Assembly (NCBI GenBank): GCA_000231825.2
Contig: JH720301.1
Span: forward strand, 920,874-984,873
Length of the DNA: 64,000 nt
Direction of reading: 5' to 3'
Source: Tetrahymena elliotti 4EA
Lineage: Eukaryota; Ciliophora; Oligohymenophorea; Hymenostomatida; Tetrahymenidae
Part shown: one piece after another, positions 1-14,264 of the stretch
Numbering within the stretch: position 1 is the first letter of the stretch
Layout: the number at the start of each line of letters is the position of its first letter
The notes under the pieces: model-generated
The model's database searches: none
Told to the model about the DNA's origin: nothing
The model's input: the letters and a program-made list of their open reading frames with translations, nothing else
Translations under genes and position numbers: made by a program

Positions 1-91
1 TATTTGTTTTGATAATCTAATCAAAAGTTGTAAATAATTAAATTAATCAACTAAAAAATACTAAACAATTTTACTTATTTATCTTAAAACA

Positions 92-1221
92 ATGGAATTC
101 CCTTACTTTTATTTTGAAGAAAATTCAAATGATTTTTAAACAAATATGCAATAAATTAGTGAAATAAAAGAAAGCGAAATAGAGTAAAGTGATGATAAGT
201 CCATCTAAAAATATACAAACATATCTAAAACTTAAAACTTCAAGAAGTCTCATATGATTATGAAAATGATGATAGCTGCAGTTGCGCTGATCTTGTGTGT
301 AAAGAATATTAGATATAAACTTTATCATAAATAAGATGGAAAACTATCAAAATTTCATCAATTTTCTAGCTATAATTTGATTTCATATTCTATATTGAAT
401 AATATGAAAAAATAAATGACTAAAGTTTTTGGTTAGAAGGCACAAACTATTTATACTAATACAGACCAATATGTAAGATTGAGTTATTTGATCAGTTTGG
501 AGTCTATTACTGTGATACATCTATTTACGGACTTTCAGATTTTAACATACCTATATAAGTTCTTGAATAAACTAACAACATTTATGCTAGAAAAATGGCT
601 TAAGCTCTCCAAAACACAAAATTATAATTTAAACAACTGAATGAATTGAATTAAAAATTAAAAAGTATTTTCTCCACAAGTTAATTCAAGTAAAAACTTG
701 ATTCAAATTTTGAAAAATCATTTAATATGGTAAAAGATATTGCTAACTCGTTATTACTTTAGAAAGATGAATATTTTATTTTACTTGTGCTGAGGCCTTG
801 TCCTGAGACCCTCACATATAAATTATCAAATATATTCTAGTCTTTTAAATTAAAATAATTATAATCTTTGGATAATGTCAGCTTACTGGACAAACTAGCT
901 TTAAAAAATATAATCCCCAATTTGATAGATTTACATACAATAAATTATATGTGTATTAACTTGATGAATGATAGCTGCACATATTAAAGCATATTATACA
1001 ATTTAAATTATGATAGCATTCCATGCTAGATGGAAACCTAAAAAGTTTTCTTATCTTATTGTGAAATAAGTAAAGATATATTTTTACCTGACATATGTGT
1101 AATTTAAAAATTCACAATAAATCCAAAACTAGTAGTAGGATTACTTTCAGATGAATATAAAATGAAAAATTAATTTATGATGCAAGGCATGGATGAACAA
1201 AATGTAGAGGTAAATGAATGA
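92..1221 (+). CDS. Hypothetical protein, ~347 aa, two exons
   Basis: The proposed exons are 92-158 and 245-1221, with an 86-nt GT-AG intron (159-244). Joined, they give 348 codons ending at TGA 1219-1221. The frame from about 200 onward is open for about 1,000 nt and has a mixed, gene-like composition: a Cys-rich stretch (DDSCSCADLVCKEY) near residue 30, then ELFDQFGVYYC and LVLRPCPETLTYKL. There is no recognisable domain, signal peptide or membrane segment. The start exon is the weak point. The frame that begins at ATG 92 also reads on through the proposed intron for some distance, and the splice is inferred only because the downstream frame lacks a usable ATG. No family is assigned. Confidence 0.45.
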
Positions 1222-1899
1222 ACTAATAGATACATTTTATTAGAAAAAGAATTGAAAAAATTTATCTAATTTACAAAAATTCTTAAATAAATAAAAAAAC
1301 ATTAAAATGAAAAGAAAGAAAACTAATATTACTACTAAAATATGAATGATTACTTATAAAATTTCAAAAAAGAGGGTATGGTATTAAAATAAATCTATTT
1401 GATTAATTGATCAAATTAAATTAGTAAATAGACTAATATTATTAATATCTTACCTAATAGTAGGAATCAGTAAAAGGATTAAAAGCAACACCTTAATTTA
1501 AAACAAAAGTAGCTCTTTTCAAATTTTTTTTAGATGACGCCAACCTAATAAATTTGATAAGAGATAAACTAATTTTCTAAACCCTTAGAAGATAGCAAAT
1601 TGGGTAATAACATATAATAAAAAGTAATGAAAAAACCTGGATTTAGATCAAATTTTTGTATTAGAAATATGTAATAAGATCTAGAAAAATGAGTCCCAAA
1701 TATTAGCTTTTCTAATAAAGATGAAGGATTATATAATCTTGAGTTCCTCCTTTAAGGAATAAAAATGAATTTAAAAAACATATTTAATTGAAGAAAGTAA
1801 ATATTGAATTTATATAATTTTAATGAAAAATGAAGAATGAACTCTTGAATCAAAAACAAAATAAATTTAAATAAACAAAAATGTACATTTAGATTATTT
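1222..1899. other. Intergenic, AT-rich
   Basis: This stretch separates gene ends that converge from the + and - strands. The upstream frame keeps looking peptide-like here, but it is broken by about seven TGA codons in 640 nt, which is what chance predicts. No structured element was seen. Confidence 0.6.
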
Positions 1900-4800
1900 T
1901 CATATAAATTATAAGTTTTATTAGTAAGGTTTTAAAATCTGTTTTTTTTTTAAAGCTTTATAGACTAATAGCTTATTTTTTTAAGGGTTACTCACACCAA
2001 GATAATTGTTATTAGTATTGTTGTTGTTGTTATTAATATTATTTTTATACAAAATTTATTCAAGTTAATTTTTATGTTTCATTTAGTTGAATCTTGCTTC
2101 ATTATTGTTTACAAAATTTTACTCTGGTTTTTATAGTTATAAATTATTTAGTTACTATATTATAAAAGAGAATTAGTTCTGATTTTTTCTATTTTCTTGG
2201 ATGTTTTTTTCTGATAAAACAGTCTCCAAGTTATCAAAGCTTTTTTCTGTTTAGAAGTGATGGTTTCTTTAAGAGTAGCTTTATTGTGATCTTTAATTTG
2301 CTTAATTACCACTTAACACTTAGAAATTATTGGCTTTCAATTAGCTAAATTTAGAATCTGGAGCTTCTTGATCTAAATTAGAATTTAAATATCCTTCAAT
2401 GTTAAATTCTGATGTGACAATGTTTTTTGCATTATCATATTTATAACGAGAATCATCAGCAGAAACTTTTAGGTGGTTGGAAAAATAGTTTGAAAGTAGC
2501 TTAGAGCGCTCGTTTTCATTAATTTTTTGATTCTGAAGGATGGAATTCAAAATATTGTATTATTTTGATATTTTTTAGGTCGAGCATGATTATTATTTCT
2601 TTATTTTTATTTAAGGAGATTGATTTAGTTGTTTCTTTTTTACAGTGCTGCAATTCTATGCTTAATTTGCAGATAATCTAAGCATCTTTTCACAAGAACT
2701 GCTGACAAATCTACGTCTACTGTAATATTTTGCATAATCTTTTTAGAAATAATTAGTGAAATCTTTTCTTGCCAAAGTATAAGAGTTTTCTATGTCTTTT
2801 TTGTTTGGGGTTTTATTATTCTTGAAATTTTCATTTAATTTGTTTCTATAGATATTGATGATCTTTTAGTTTGATTGTTATTGAGAAATTGATCTCTACT
2901 TAATAACAGACAAACTATCTGCAGAATTACGTATAAAGTAATCATTTTTAGAGAAAGAAAGATCGTTTGCCATACTACTGTTACTTTTTTGTTTCTTATT
3001 CAAAATGCTTTTATGGTCATAGTAGTTTTCTTAGCTGTTCATTTTAGAGTTAGAATTCATTTCATTCTTACATAAATGTCCATTTAAAGATGAAGACACT
3101 ATTTGTTTCTTTTTCTATGATTTTGTCGAATTTTGATCATGTTGAGTATTCTTTTCTTTATTTTTATTTTTTTTAATTGGTGTCATCTAGCTGTTAGTCC
3201 TTGATTACTCTTTTTTTTTGATCTATTAAAATTTGTTATTCTTAGACGATGACTAACTAAACTATCTTTCTTTTTTATTTGATTAGCTTTCTTTTTTATT
3301 GAAGTTGTAAAATTGTTAAACACCATTTTAGTTGGTCTTATTATTATTTTTCTTGATAGTTTTGGAGTTCTAATTATTTTCGTTATCACTTGTGCTTTGA
3401 GATTTTAAATGGTTATTTATTCTTAAAGGGGTTGAAGTTATCTTTTCAAGAATTTATCTTTACCTTTTTTAGATATAATCTAACTCATTTTATTGAGGAC
3501 TTTGCTCATATAAAGATTAATTTAATTGTTACTATTATTATTCATGACGATTCATATAGTTATTTTCAGCAGCAAAAGAATTTGTTGTCTCACACTTGTT
3601 AAGATTGTTGTAAATAGCACCTATAAAAGATGATGAACAATTTTAATTATTTTATTGTGTGTTTAGAAGAACATTTGATATTAAAGTTCCATCCATTGTA
3701 AAATTAGGGTAAAAGTTCTAAGCGAATTAAGGGCTTTTGCGATCAGAGATAGTTTTTTGGATGTTTTTATCCGAAAATTCATTTGTTATTATATTATTTT
3801 TATCGTTATTATTTTCTTCAGATGTTTGAGTTATTGCCTATATATTTTCTAGGTCTACTTTTTCACAGGTATCTTTCATTTAGGTTGTTTAAGAATACTC
3901 TGTTTATAGTACTTCACATGGTTCATAGTTTCTTTCTTTTTATTTAAGAGCATTATATTGATTACGAGGAGCATTAGGTTGAATCATTTCAGTTATAAAT
4001 ATTTATTTCAGCTTTTTATTTGTTGATGAATTTAATATGGAATCTCTTAACTCGGTTTTAAGTTACTTTCTTGATTGTTGAGTGCTTTATTTTTTGTTTG
4101 ATTATTTTTTACTTTAACTGTCTTAAAATAACTTGTAATCATTTTCTTACTCTTCAGAAAAATTCTATTATTATTTTTAACTCAATTTAACAGGTGAATT
4201 GATTTCATTATTTTCTTTTTTGTTTTTATATTGCTTGTTGTATTCTAAAAATACCTTACACAAAGGATCTTTCTTTAAATCTTCTTCAATATTTACATAA
4301 TCAAGCTTATCATCGAAAGAAAACCAAGGGTAGCCACTGATGTCTTCAACTCTTTTGTTGCGAATAAACCTTCTCATAATATCAACAACAGCACTATTAG
4401 TTATTGCATTTCCATCAAACTAAGCACAGCGAGCCTTATATAAATGAAAAAGTGTAAATTTTTTAAACTGTCCATCTAAAGATTTTAAATCAATCCATGA
4501 ATCGGTGTCTATACCTCTCTATCTAAGAGGACTATTATCCCAAATCTAATGAACACTAGAGGCCTGAGAGTAATTAGAAATACAAGATGATCTGCTGCTG
4601 GAATGACTTCTGCATTATTTTAATCTTTCCATATTAAAATGACTTCTCATTTATTAGACAAAATCATTCATTTCAAATTTTTAATTAAACTAAGATTACT
4701 CATCATTTTGAATTTCTCTTTCTAATTGCTAATAAACTTCTCTCAAAATATCATAATTTTCTTATTTCTATCTTTCAATATCTTCTAAATAGGAATCTCG

Positions 4801-5535
4801 CTATTCATTATGATATTATTCTTTATCTCCATTATTTTAGAGGTTTAAAAATCTTTTCTTTTAAGGGCTAGATTAAATATCAAAGGCTGTTACATAAGGG
4901 GCATCTTAAGAATCTTGAGAAGTACAATATGAAGAAGAGAAGTCTTACTAATTATCTTCTTCTTCTTGCTCATCAAAAGATTATTTATACTATTGTGAAT
5001 CAAACGATGATTTTAATTTTAAATTGTAATTTTCCAAATAGGAGTCTTGATGAAATTACTGATCATTCTACATTTTATTTTTATTGAAGCCATCAGTATT
5101 GAATTCTTTTTATTTGTTCATTTTCTTTTAAAATTTATTCTTCTTCTTGACACAGCTCATAGTATAATACTTTTTTGATTCCATTTGATATTATTTTTCC
5201 ATTTCATCAGTTGGTCTGTCACCATTTGTAGGTGTTTCTATTAGAAAATCTTAGTGTTGATCTGCTTGAATATCTGAGTTAGAAGATAAGATAACTCCGA
5301 CTAGGTTCTTTTGTTTTTATATTTCTTGATTAGAATTATTACTGTTTTTATTATCTTCTCTCACTTTGAGTTTTTAGCTTTATTAGTCTTCAGTTGAAGT
5401 GCAGCTTTCTAAGACATGATTTTCTATTTAGTTGTGCAAAGAATTTTGTAATAGATGGCTACTTTTACTTTATAGCTTGAGGTAGGAACTGCTAAGTTAA
5501 TCTACCTCTTATTTTTCTTTGCTAGTTCTCCTCAT
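1900..5535 (-). CDS. Large Gln/Asn/Ser-rich hypothetical protein, 1211 aa
   Basis: A single uninterrupted reading frame of 1,212 codons runs from ATG (5533-5535) to TGA (1900-1902), with many TAA/TAG codons read as Gln. The N-terminal third (MRRTSKEKQEVDQLSSS...) and the C-terminal half are low-complexity, rich in Gln, Asn, Ser and Lys. There is a short poly-Asn run near the C-terminus. One block, about residues 325-445, is clearly more complex and probably folded: SWIDLKSLDGQFKKFTLF, CAQFDGNAITNSAVVDIM, then GYPWFSFDDKLDYVNIEED. A charged coiled-coil-like segment (YLEDIERQKQENYDILREVY) precedes it. No known family was recognised. A frame this long is far beyond chance even with one stop codon, so the gene is secure but its function is not. 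Confidence 0.87.
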
Positions 5536-6446
5536 CTTATAATAATAAATATTTAAATAAATGCTATAAATTAAATTCTATTTTGTTTTGCAGTTTTGCA
5601 ATTAGATTTTCCTAATTATTTGTTGGATTTTTTAATTTTAATTTTTTCTATATTAATTAGATGATTGATTTGTTATAAACAAATAAAATTTTTGAATTAT
5701 CTAATTTTTTTAAATTAGTGATCACTAGATACTAATTTTTGATTTTATGTTTCTTTTAGCTTATTTATTGTACACAAAATAAATCAAATTTCAAATCAAT
5801 CCCAGTCATTTGCTTTTGTATGCATCGATATATTTTTTATTTAAATATTTAAATCAAATAAAACAAAAAGCATAAATCAAAGCAAATCAATAAATTTATT
5901 GGGATCTGGAAACCTCATTTTCAAATTTAAACTTTAAACAGAAACTTTAATGTTGTTATCAAAAAATCTAACGAAGCAATATTTTAAGAAATATGAAATA
6001 CATTATTTAGCCAAAAAATAAATAGTTTTACATCCTAACTATCTCTCTAACATACAAATAACGAGATTTTATTCAGTTAAAATGTTTCATTTTTTCATTC
6101 CAGTAAATTTTTTTTTAGTAAAAGTCTTTTTTTGAATACTTCTTTTTACCATGATAAAAAATCTTAAATAAAGTAAAACGTTAAAATATATACAGTATGA
6201 TTAGTTTTACTAAATTTATTTAAGTGCTTCAATACGGTTATATAATATTTATTAATCTTTTATGTTGGAATTTTTAGCATATGATATTTCAAAATTAGTA
6301 TTTCAAAAAGTAAATCTAATTTTTAAACAAATTCATGGAAGCAAGTTGATAGAAATCTGCAAAATTAAATTTAATTTTTGAAAAGTTAATGAAGAGGAAA
6401 TAAAAGTAAAAGAATTACAGAGGAAATATGAGGAATTTAATTAATT
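5536..6446. other. Intergenic, AT-rich
   Basis: It lies upstream of the 1,211-aa gene (-) and downstream of the next - strand gene. It should hold the promoter of the former. No coding signal or repeat was seen. Confidence 0.6.
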
Positions 6447-7166
6447 TCATACATTAGTATATTTATCTTTTAATTTATAATCTACATGTTCAACATAATC
6501 TTTTGAAGTATTTACTATTTTTCCATTAAAAACATTGACTAATACTTCCATGTTAACATAATTGCACATCTTAGGAATGTAAAAGTATTGCTAAGGTGTA
6601 AAGTAATATTTATTCCAAGCATATTTCATTGGATAAATATCTTAAAATGGTATAGTGCTAGGGAACAAGTCACCTTTTTTATATTTATTAATGAAATTAG
6701 AAATTATATTTAATTTTAGAATTATTTATGTAATTACCACCAAGAGGTCTGAACTAATCACCTATTTAAGGATTTTACAATTAAGTAATATGGAAATTTT
6801 GAGTAATTGGATCACCCTTTAGTTTTCTCTTTTTATATTTGTTAAAATTATATAATATGTGAAGAGGAAATAATATTTTAAAAATTACATAGAATTGTTT
6901 AAGCCAGACAACTTCAATAGTCTCACCATCTTCAAGAAGATATATTTCTTTGGGAATTCTTCTTAAATTAGCTTATTATGAAAGCATTCTAGAGAACACT
7001 ATATTTATTTATAAAAAAAGTGAGCATTTAATTAATTTAAGTAAAACCTATTTGCTCTTTTAATATATTAAAAAGGCTATATATTTTGATTGCAAAAGAG
7101 GCTTGTTAAGAATAATTTATTACAGAAGCATTGAGCAACAAAATAAAGAGGCATAGATGCAGGCAT
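6447..7166 (-). CDS. Small conserved-looking protein, 178 aa, four exons
   Basis: Exons (complement): 7048-7166, 6889-6988, 6738-6828 and 6447-6673. The introns are 59, 60 and 64 nt; all are GT-AG and in phase, giving 179 codons. The N-terminus (MPASMPLYFVAQCFCNKLFL) is hydrophobic and lacks acidic residues, followed by basic residues (YIKRANR). That could be a mitochondrial presequence or a signal anchor. The body is rich in aromatics and prolines (IPKEIYLLEDGETIEVVW, FRPLGGDLFPSTIPF, PMKYAWNKYYFTPQQY), as in small subunits of organellar complexes. No family was recognised. An alternative start at 6987 would shorten the protein to 138 aa. The upstream exon is preferred because the splice is in phase and of typical length. 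Consistent splice phases make the gene itself likely. Confidence 0.75.
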
Positions 7167-7497
7167 TGTTAAATATACTATTTTATTTAAAATAACGATT
7201 AATATTTGCTAAGTTGTGTCATTTATTCATATTTATTGAAGTAAGCTAATAATTTTTACAAGGGTTGTTTCCAATCAATGTGCAGATATAGTAGAATGGG
7301 ACGAAATATTTAGCTCTATGAAATGTATGAGTATAAACCTATACTTATAGATTAATAACATATCCTAAATTTTTAATGATTATTTATATTTTACTCTGGG
7401 TGTATAAAAATATAAGAGACATTTTCCATCTTTTTAGAATTTTAATTTTTCAGTAGGATTGTAAATCAGCTTGCTATTTTACATCAAAATAAAATAT
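7167..7497. other. Intergenic between two - strand genes
   Basis: The stretch is AT-rich. Both strands have open but mutually exclusive frames here (see rejected items). Nothing firm was seen. Confidence 0.5.
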
Positions 7498-8038
7498 TCA
7501 ATATAAATAAGTTGGTTATTCATTATATAAGATTTATTTATCTAATAATAATCTATTTTATTCATCATTTATTTGTAAAATTATTGAAGGATATTGATTG
7601 CGCGATTGCTTATCATAAAAGAGTATTTTAGATATAAATAATGTTCCTAATAATAGATACCTATAGTCAATAACTGTGTTGGGAGATTCCTTATAAACAA
7701 CTTTTTCAAATCTGCTAAAATGAGCTTTGTTGATTTAATTCAAAAGCTGTATTTATTTAAATGCAATCTATCTTATCATTTGGGTTTACTTTAATTTTAA
7801 ATAGCGTTGTACTTGGTCTCTAAAAAATTATAAGATCACTAACAAATATATTTAACTTAAGACAATTTCAATATTTAATTATTGATTTAAGTCTATTCGT
7901 ATCTATCGATATCTTAAAAACTCTTTCTAGAAAAATAATATCTTACTCGTCCTATATTTATTTATAATTTTACCTTACCTTTTTTTTAAAATTAATTCTA
8001 TTATTTTTATTCACAATTATATACCGTTCTCTTTACAT
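7498..8038 (-). CDS. Hypothetical protein, 162 aa, two exons
   Basis: Exons (complement) are 7979-8038 and 7498-7926, separated by a 52-nt intron with a canonical GTAAGG donor and TTTCTAG acceptor in phase 0. The start is a short basic exon (MQRERYIIVNKNNRINFKKK). The second exon reads through residues such as YRYLLLGTLFISKILFYDK and NDEQNRLLLDKQILYNEQ before TGA 7498-7500. A hydrophobic helix (about residues 50-60) and another (about 112-122) are possible membrane segments. There is no recognised domain. A downstream ATG within exon 2 is possible but would drop coherent sequence. Confidence 0.68.
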
Positions 8039-8620
8039 TTACTTATGTGTGAAAAATTATTTTTTTATTTAAATTCTTTAAGTTTCTTAATTAAATTTTA
8101 GCAATTTATTATTTACTACTCACTATAAAACTATTAATAAAATACCCATTAATTATAAGTAAAATAATTTAAACATTTAACATTACATGATAAGTTTTCA
8201 AATTCTTTTTAAATTTTTGCTAATTTGTGTTATGATGAGTGATTTTAAAGAGTAAGGAAGAATTATTTTATTTTTTAGAATTTCTTTAAAAAAATATTAA
8301 ATTATTTGTTGGAACAAGTAATTTAAAAATATTTAGTCCTACTTAATAAAAGGTGAAGAATTTGTTGATATTTTAATATTTTTTAAATTGTCCTGTTTTT
8401 TGAGAGATAGATAAAAATCATAAACTATTCAATTTTTGAATTTCATTTAGAAATAGCTTTATTCATTTAAAGAATTTGCCAATATTCATTAAATAATTTG
8501 TTTAATCAAACTTAGTTGTTGGTTTTTTTAAAAATAAACAAAAGATATACAAGTAAATTAATAAATTCAGTATACTGATTGTTAAAGTTAAATACAAAGT
8601 ACTATAATATTAATCTTAAA
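8039..8620. other. Divergent intergenic region
   Basis: It separates a - strand gene from the PKA-type kinase gene (+), so it must carry both promoters. It is very AT-rich. No specific motif was identified. Confidence 0.6.
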
Positions 8621-10447
<1,827 letters not shown>

Positions 10448-10863
10448 AGAAAGCAGAGAATAAATTTTAATACTTCCTTATAATAAAATTTCATTCAAAA
10501 AATGACTAAATTAATAAAAAAACAATCAAAAAATAATAAAAAACAACCTAATTAATTAACTAACTAAAAATCTTTTGCAAATAAAACAATAAAACAGTTT
10601 AAACTTGGTCTAAACAGATCTAATTAATATTGAAAAAATAAAAAAATGTAAATAAGAATTCATTTAAACCTCAAAACTAACATATATAAATATCTATTTT
10701 GTATTTCTTTTTAGAGTGAAAAAGCTAATGATGTAAATAAAATCTTATTAGAAAAATATTTCATTTTAAATTAATTTAAAACTAAGTTCTAAGATATGTT
10801 TTGGCTTCTCTTTAATTTAAAATTATTTAATTAATTAATAAATAAATTATTATTTATTTTCAG
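10448..10863. other. Kinase 3' region and unresolved 5' part of next gene
   Basis: A Lys/Asn/Gln-coding frame starts at ATG near 10502. An exon-like stretch (SEKAND) follows a TTTTTAG acceptor near 10714. These may be 5' exons of the gene whose last two exons are annotated next. I could not join them in one phase. Confidence 0.35.
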
Positions 10864-11215
10864 ATTATTGGTTTATTTGGAAGAAATATTGTATGTAACT
10901 TTGAGCACAACTGGATTGGTATCTCAATAAGGCCAAATGAATATATGTTAAAATTTTTTCAGGATCAAAATAAAAGAAATAATCAATAATATTTGCTCAT
11001 TTTTTTCCTGAATTAGATAATCAAGTTGTGTATGCAAATCAGATTTGATTGAGTATTTAGTTAATAGAAAATGCTTTATAGAATCAGATGAAAATAAATA
11101 TTTAAAGGAGCTGAAGGAAATGAATGAGATGAAATTTAAATTGATTAGATTTATAAACAGTTTAAATAAGCTTCTTAAATGCAAGATATATGTAATACAA
11201 ATTAATAGTATATGA
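10864..11215 (+). CDS. 3' part of an unresolved small gene
   Basis: Two exons are supported: 10864-10946 and 11017-11215, joined over a 70-nt GT-AG intron. They read through FEHNWIGISIRPNEY and then a Cys/Lys/Glu-rich tail (CVCKSDLIEYL, KYLKELKEMNEMKFK) to TGA 11213-11215. The first exon is preceded by a TTTTCAG acceptor, so more exons lie upstream and the start codon is unknown. The tail is probably helical. No family was recognised. A continuous frame across both exons is broken by one TGA, which is why a splice is proposed. Confidence 0.38.
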
Positions 11216-11278
11216 TATATTTATTATTATTTTTACTATCATAATTAAAGTATGGAATTTATATTTTTAATATCAAGA

Positions 11279-12748
11279 TCAAGCTCTGTTGGGGTAAAGC
11301 ATAACTCTAAGGACGGAACCAATAGCTTGAGGGGGGAGGTTGTGAGCAAATCTAGCAACAGCAACACCGTTATTACCGTGAGCCTTACCAATTCTACCCC
11401 AGATGGTCTAGTTTATTAAAAATTTAGAAATTAATATAAATTAAAGAATTTGATTAAATTGAAACAACTTTCATTTCTCTTAAAACTATTCTAAATACAG
11501 ATTATCCATCCATATCAAAATATTTATTTAATTGTTTAACATCCAAATCTTTCACTCTTTTTACTAATAGTTATTATTGATAAGCCTTAATTCATTCAAG
11601 CTAGGTAGTTAGTTAAAAGACTACTGAAATGTAGAATTTTCATTTTTTATTTTAATTAAATTAGATTTTTTTATTTTTTTCTGTTTTTTTTTCCCTTTTC
11701 TTATAATTTCTAATGATGAATATTTTTAGCTTTTTCTTTTTATTCCAAGGCTCTATTATTGATAAATACCAAATTTAAAAGCAGATATTAACTAATCCAA
11801 GCTTGCTTCAACTAAATAATTAAAAAGTTTTGGTTGGATTTATCACTACATTCACACCTATTTATATATTTATCTAACAAATATAGGCTTTCTTTCCTAT
11901 AGTTTATGATGAAATTTTTTATCCTACAAAGTTTTTTCTTTAGAAATAGACTTGTCTGTAAATTTGTGTGTTTATTTGTTATTTGTTCATTTTAATAGAG
12001 AATATCTTTTCTATGAGGAAGATTTGCATAAAAACAATATTTTAATAGTTTCAAGAGAATTGATTGAGGTTTGTTATAAAATATTTTATATTACTCTGTA
12101 GTTAGAACCGTTCTTCTTTTGGGCCTTGTAAATGTAAACTACTCTCTTTCCTTAATAGAAAGCAACATCATCCTTGGTGTTGACGTTTTAGAGCTTAAGG
12201 AGAGCTTAGTTGGAGTTTTAGGTGTGCTTGGATCTATTTAATTAGAATAAAATTAGAAATTTGTGAATTAAGAGGTATTTTCTTCATTTTAAGATTATGA
12301 GCACAGACAGCATTTATATTAAAATTGATTTTATTGGTTTTGATTGTACATATTTAACCATTGCGAAATATATCAGCTGTTCCCTAATTTTTATTTGCAT
12401 AAAGCAGTGATAAATGATATATTTATGGTTAAATTGCACTATTAATTTTAATTAATGACCACATTAGGTCATTTATAAATTGCTTGAATTGCTTTGGGTA
12501 TTAACTTTAGAATTTTAAATGTCTTAATTTTGTGCTTGAGGAAGTTAATTTTAAATGAAGAAAGCATTGACGAAAATGATAAATTACCTTCTGAAACCAG
12601 TGAAAGCAGCCTTAACCCAGAGTCTATTTATTATTATGATAAAAAAATGTTAACTTTGTAGTCATGTGATTGCTCTGAAATATTTTAAATAATCCTAATT
12701 TATTTCATACCTGGTGGGAGCAACAGGAGAAGTTGAAGTCTTAGCCAT
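11279..12748 (-). CDS. RPL35A: Ribosomal protein eL33 (RPL35A), 101 aa
   Basis: A structural protein of the 60S ribosomal subunit. Exons (complement): 12711-12748, 12095-12233 and 11279-11407. The introns are long (477 and 687 nt), GT-AG and in phase. The product starts [13 protein letters not shown], continues with [19 protein letters not shown] and ends with [19 protein letters not shown] and [14 protein letters not shown]. The last two match the eL33 core (IWG+...AHGN.G.....F..NLP..AIG...RVMLYP). Its length is close to the usual ~110 aa. Codons are GC-richer and more biased than in its neighbours, as expected for a highly expressed gene. Long introns in ribosomal-protein genes sometimes host snoRNAs; I could not confirm one here. 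Confidence 0.97.
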
Positions 12749-13291
12749 TTTTGATATATATTAATGTCTTTATGAAAATTTTGTTTTCTTTCTTTTTTAA
12801 TTTTTTGTATTTTAACTTTAATTGACTCTTTTTATTTTGATTCCTTCGATTCCTATTAATTAATTTTTTGGCCTTTGAATTTATATCTTAATCCTCTCTT
12901 CTTTTTCCTTTTATCCTTTTTTCATTCATTTACTTTTATTCTATTATAGGTAGCTATCAATCATATCTATCAGGTTCATTCATTTCTCATTACCTTAAAC
13001 AATTCTTAACACCTTAAAAGATACTTGTATATTATTTTTCTTTTATGTCTGTCTGCCTGCCCTACTCAATTTTATGCAACCATTTTTTTTTCGGGCATAA
13101 GGAAACATTTATTTCTTTTTTTTGATGAATAAAATTAAAAATAAAAGAAAAAAATATTCTATTTTAAAAATAAATTTAATAATCCAAAAATTATAAAAAT
13201 TATAAGAAAAATTTTTTATTAAACTGAAGAAATAAAACTGAACTGATTTTGAAAATTCTACAAAAAATAAAATAAATAAAATTTTATTTTG
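12749..13291. other. Upstream region of eL33 gene
   Basis: It contains pyrimidine-rich tracts (12770-12950 and around 13080-13120) directly upstream of the ribosomal-protein gene, on its non-template side. It probably holds the eL33 promoter and the 3' end of the WD40 gene. No defined motif was recognised. Confidence 0.5.
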
Positions 13292-14264
13292 TCACTTTTG
13301 TTAATTTATTTAGATTTTTTAAATGATGTAATTGCCAGTCTAAAAAATAATTATCATTTTATCTTCTCCATGAAATAGAATTTAGCATATGATTTCATTA
13401 AAATATTCTTTTAGGATATTTATTTCATTCGTTTCCTAGCAAGTATTCTACTTTTATTATATCTAAATCTCTTCTTAGTCAGCTTAAATATTTTCTATTC
13501 TTAATAGTTTATCTAAAGGCTAAAAAACCATTTACTTGTTTGATATTTAATTTATTTTCCAGACATTTAATGTTACAATTCGTGTCCTCTTACCAGAAAC
13601 ACTAATACTTTATGTTAGTAAGTATTTAAATTATTTATTATAGTCTAATAAATATGTTGTATTGCTCTATTTAAGAGTTGAAATACATGATAGACTAGTT
13701 AAATCCCATATTTTTATCTCATCGCCCATTAGGGTTTATGTTGCTAATATATCCCATTTTCCTTTATTTTTTTTATACAAACATTTTTAAAGATATTTTA
13801 TATAATATAATAAATTATTTACCTTATAATCTAATAAACTTTATTTATGCCACTTTTGATTTATGAGCATTAACAGCTTTAATCTCTGTACCTGTAAAAA
13901 TATCCCATAACAAAAAATACCTAGACTACCCAGTAATAACTACAGAATTGCTAGATTTAGTTAATTAATTATAATACCTTAAATATTAAGAAGATTTAAA
14001 TCTATCTTCAAAGGGAAAGATAGAAATTGTAATTACTTATTTTTTATTTATATTTATATTTTTTATGATTTTTAAATTATTATTCATTAAAATTATTTTT
14101 TAGATTAATTCAACCAAAATAAATTTTCTCCCTTTTTATTATATTTGTTATATTTTTTGAATCTAATTCAAATTCTATTCTTCTCCACTTACTATTAGTG
14201 AAACACTCCTTTAATGCTTAATCTAAATATTTTTTTCATCATCTAAGTTCAAATAATATGACAT
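13292..14264 (-). CDS. WD40-repeat protein, 303 aa
   Basis: Exons (complement) are 13823-14264 and 13292-13761, with a 61-nt intron in phase 1. Two well-formed WD units are visible around residues 110-185. One is VVITGQSRYFLLWDIFTG, followed by an Ala-His turn. The other is ILATQTLMGDEIKIWDL. The N-terminal ~100 residues are Gln/Asn/Lys-rich without clear repeats. The C-terminal part is more divergent and is also Gln-rich (DQEEIQIQQKQNTCQE). With about 300 residues it could form only part of a seven-bladed propeller, unless weak blades are hidden. WD40 proteins act as scaffolds, and nothing here indicates the partner. The start ATG at 14264 is the first in the open frame; an extra 5' exon is possible. 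Confidence 0.8.

Noticed and set aside
1219..1860. Apparent continuation of the first gene through several TGA codons
   Set aside because: About seven TGA codons in 640 nt matches chance for this base composition, and the peptide-like look is low-complexity Lys/Asn/Gln/Ile. TGA acts as a stop in secure genes of the window (uS10, eL33, kinase).
7075..7379. + strand open frame with Cys/His-rich peptide (KRHRCRHC)
   Set aside because: It overlaps antisense the first exon of the 6447-7166 gene, whose four exons join in phase. It has no start codon or splice support of its own.
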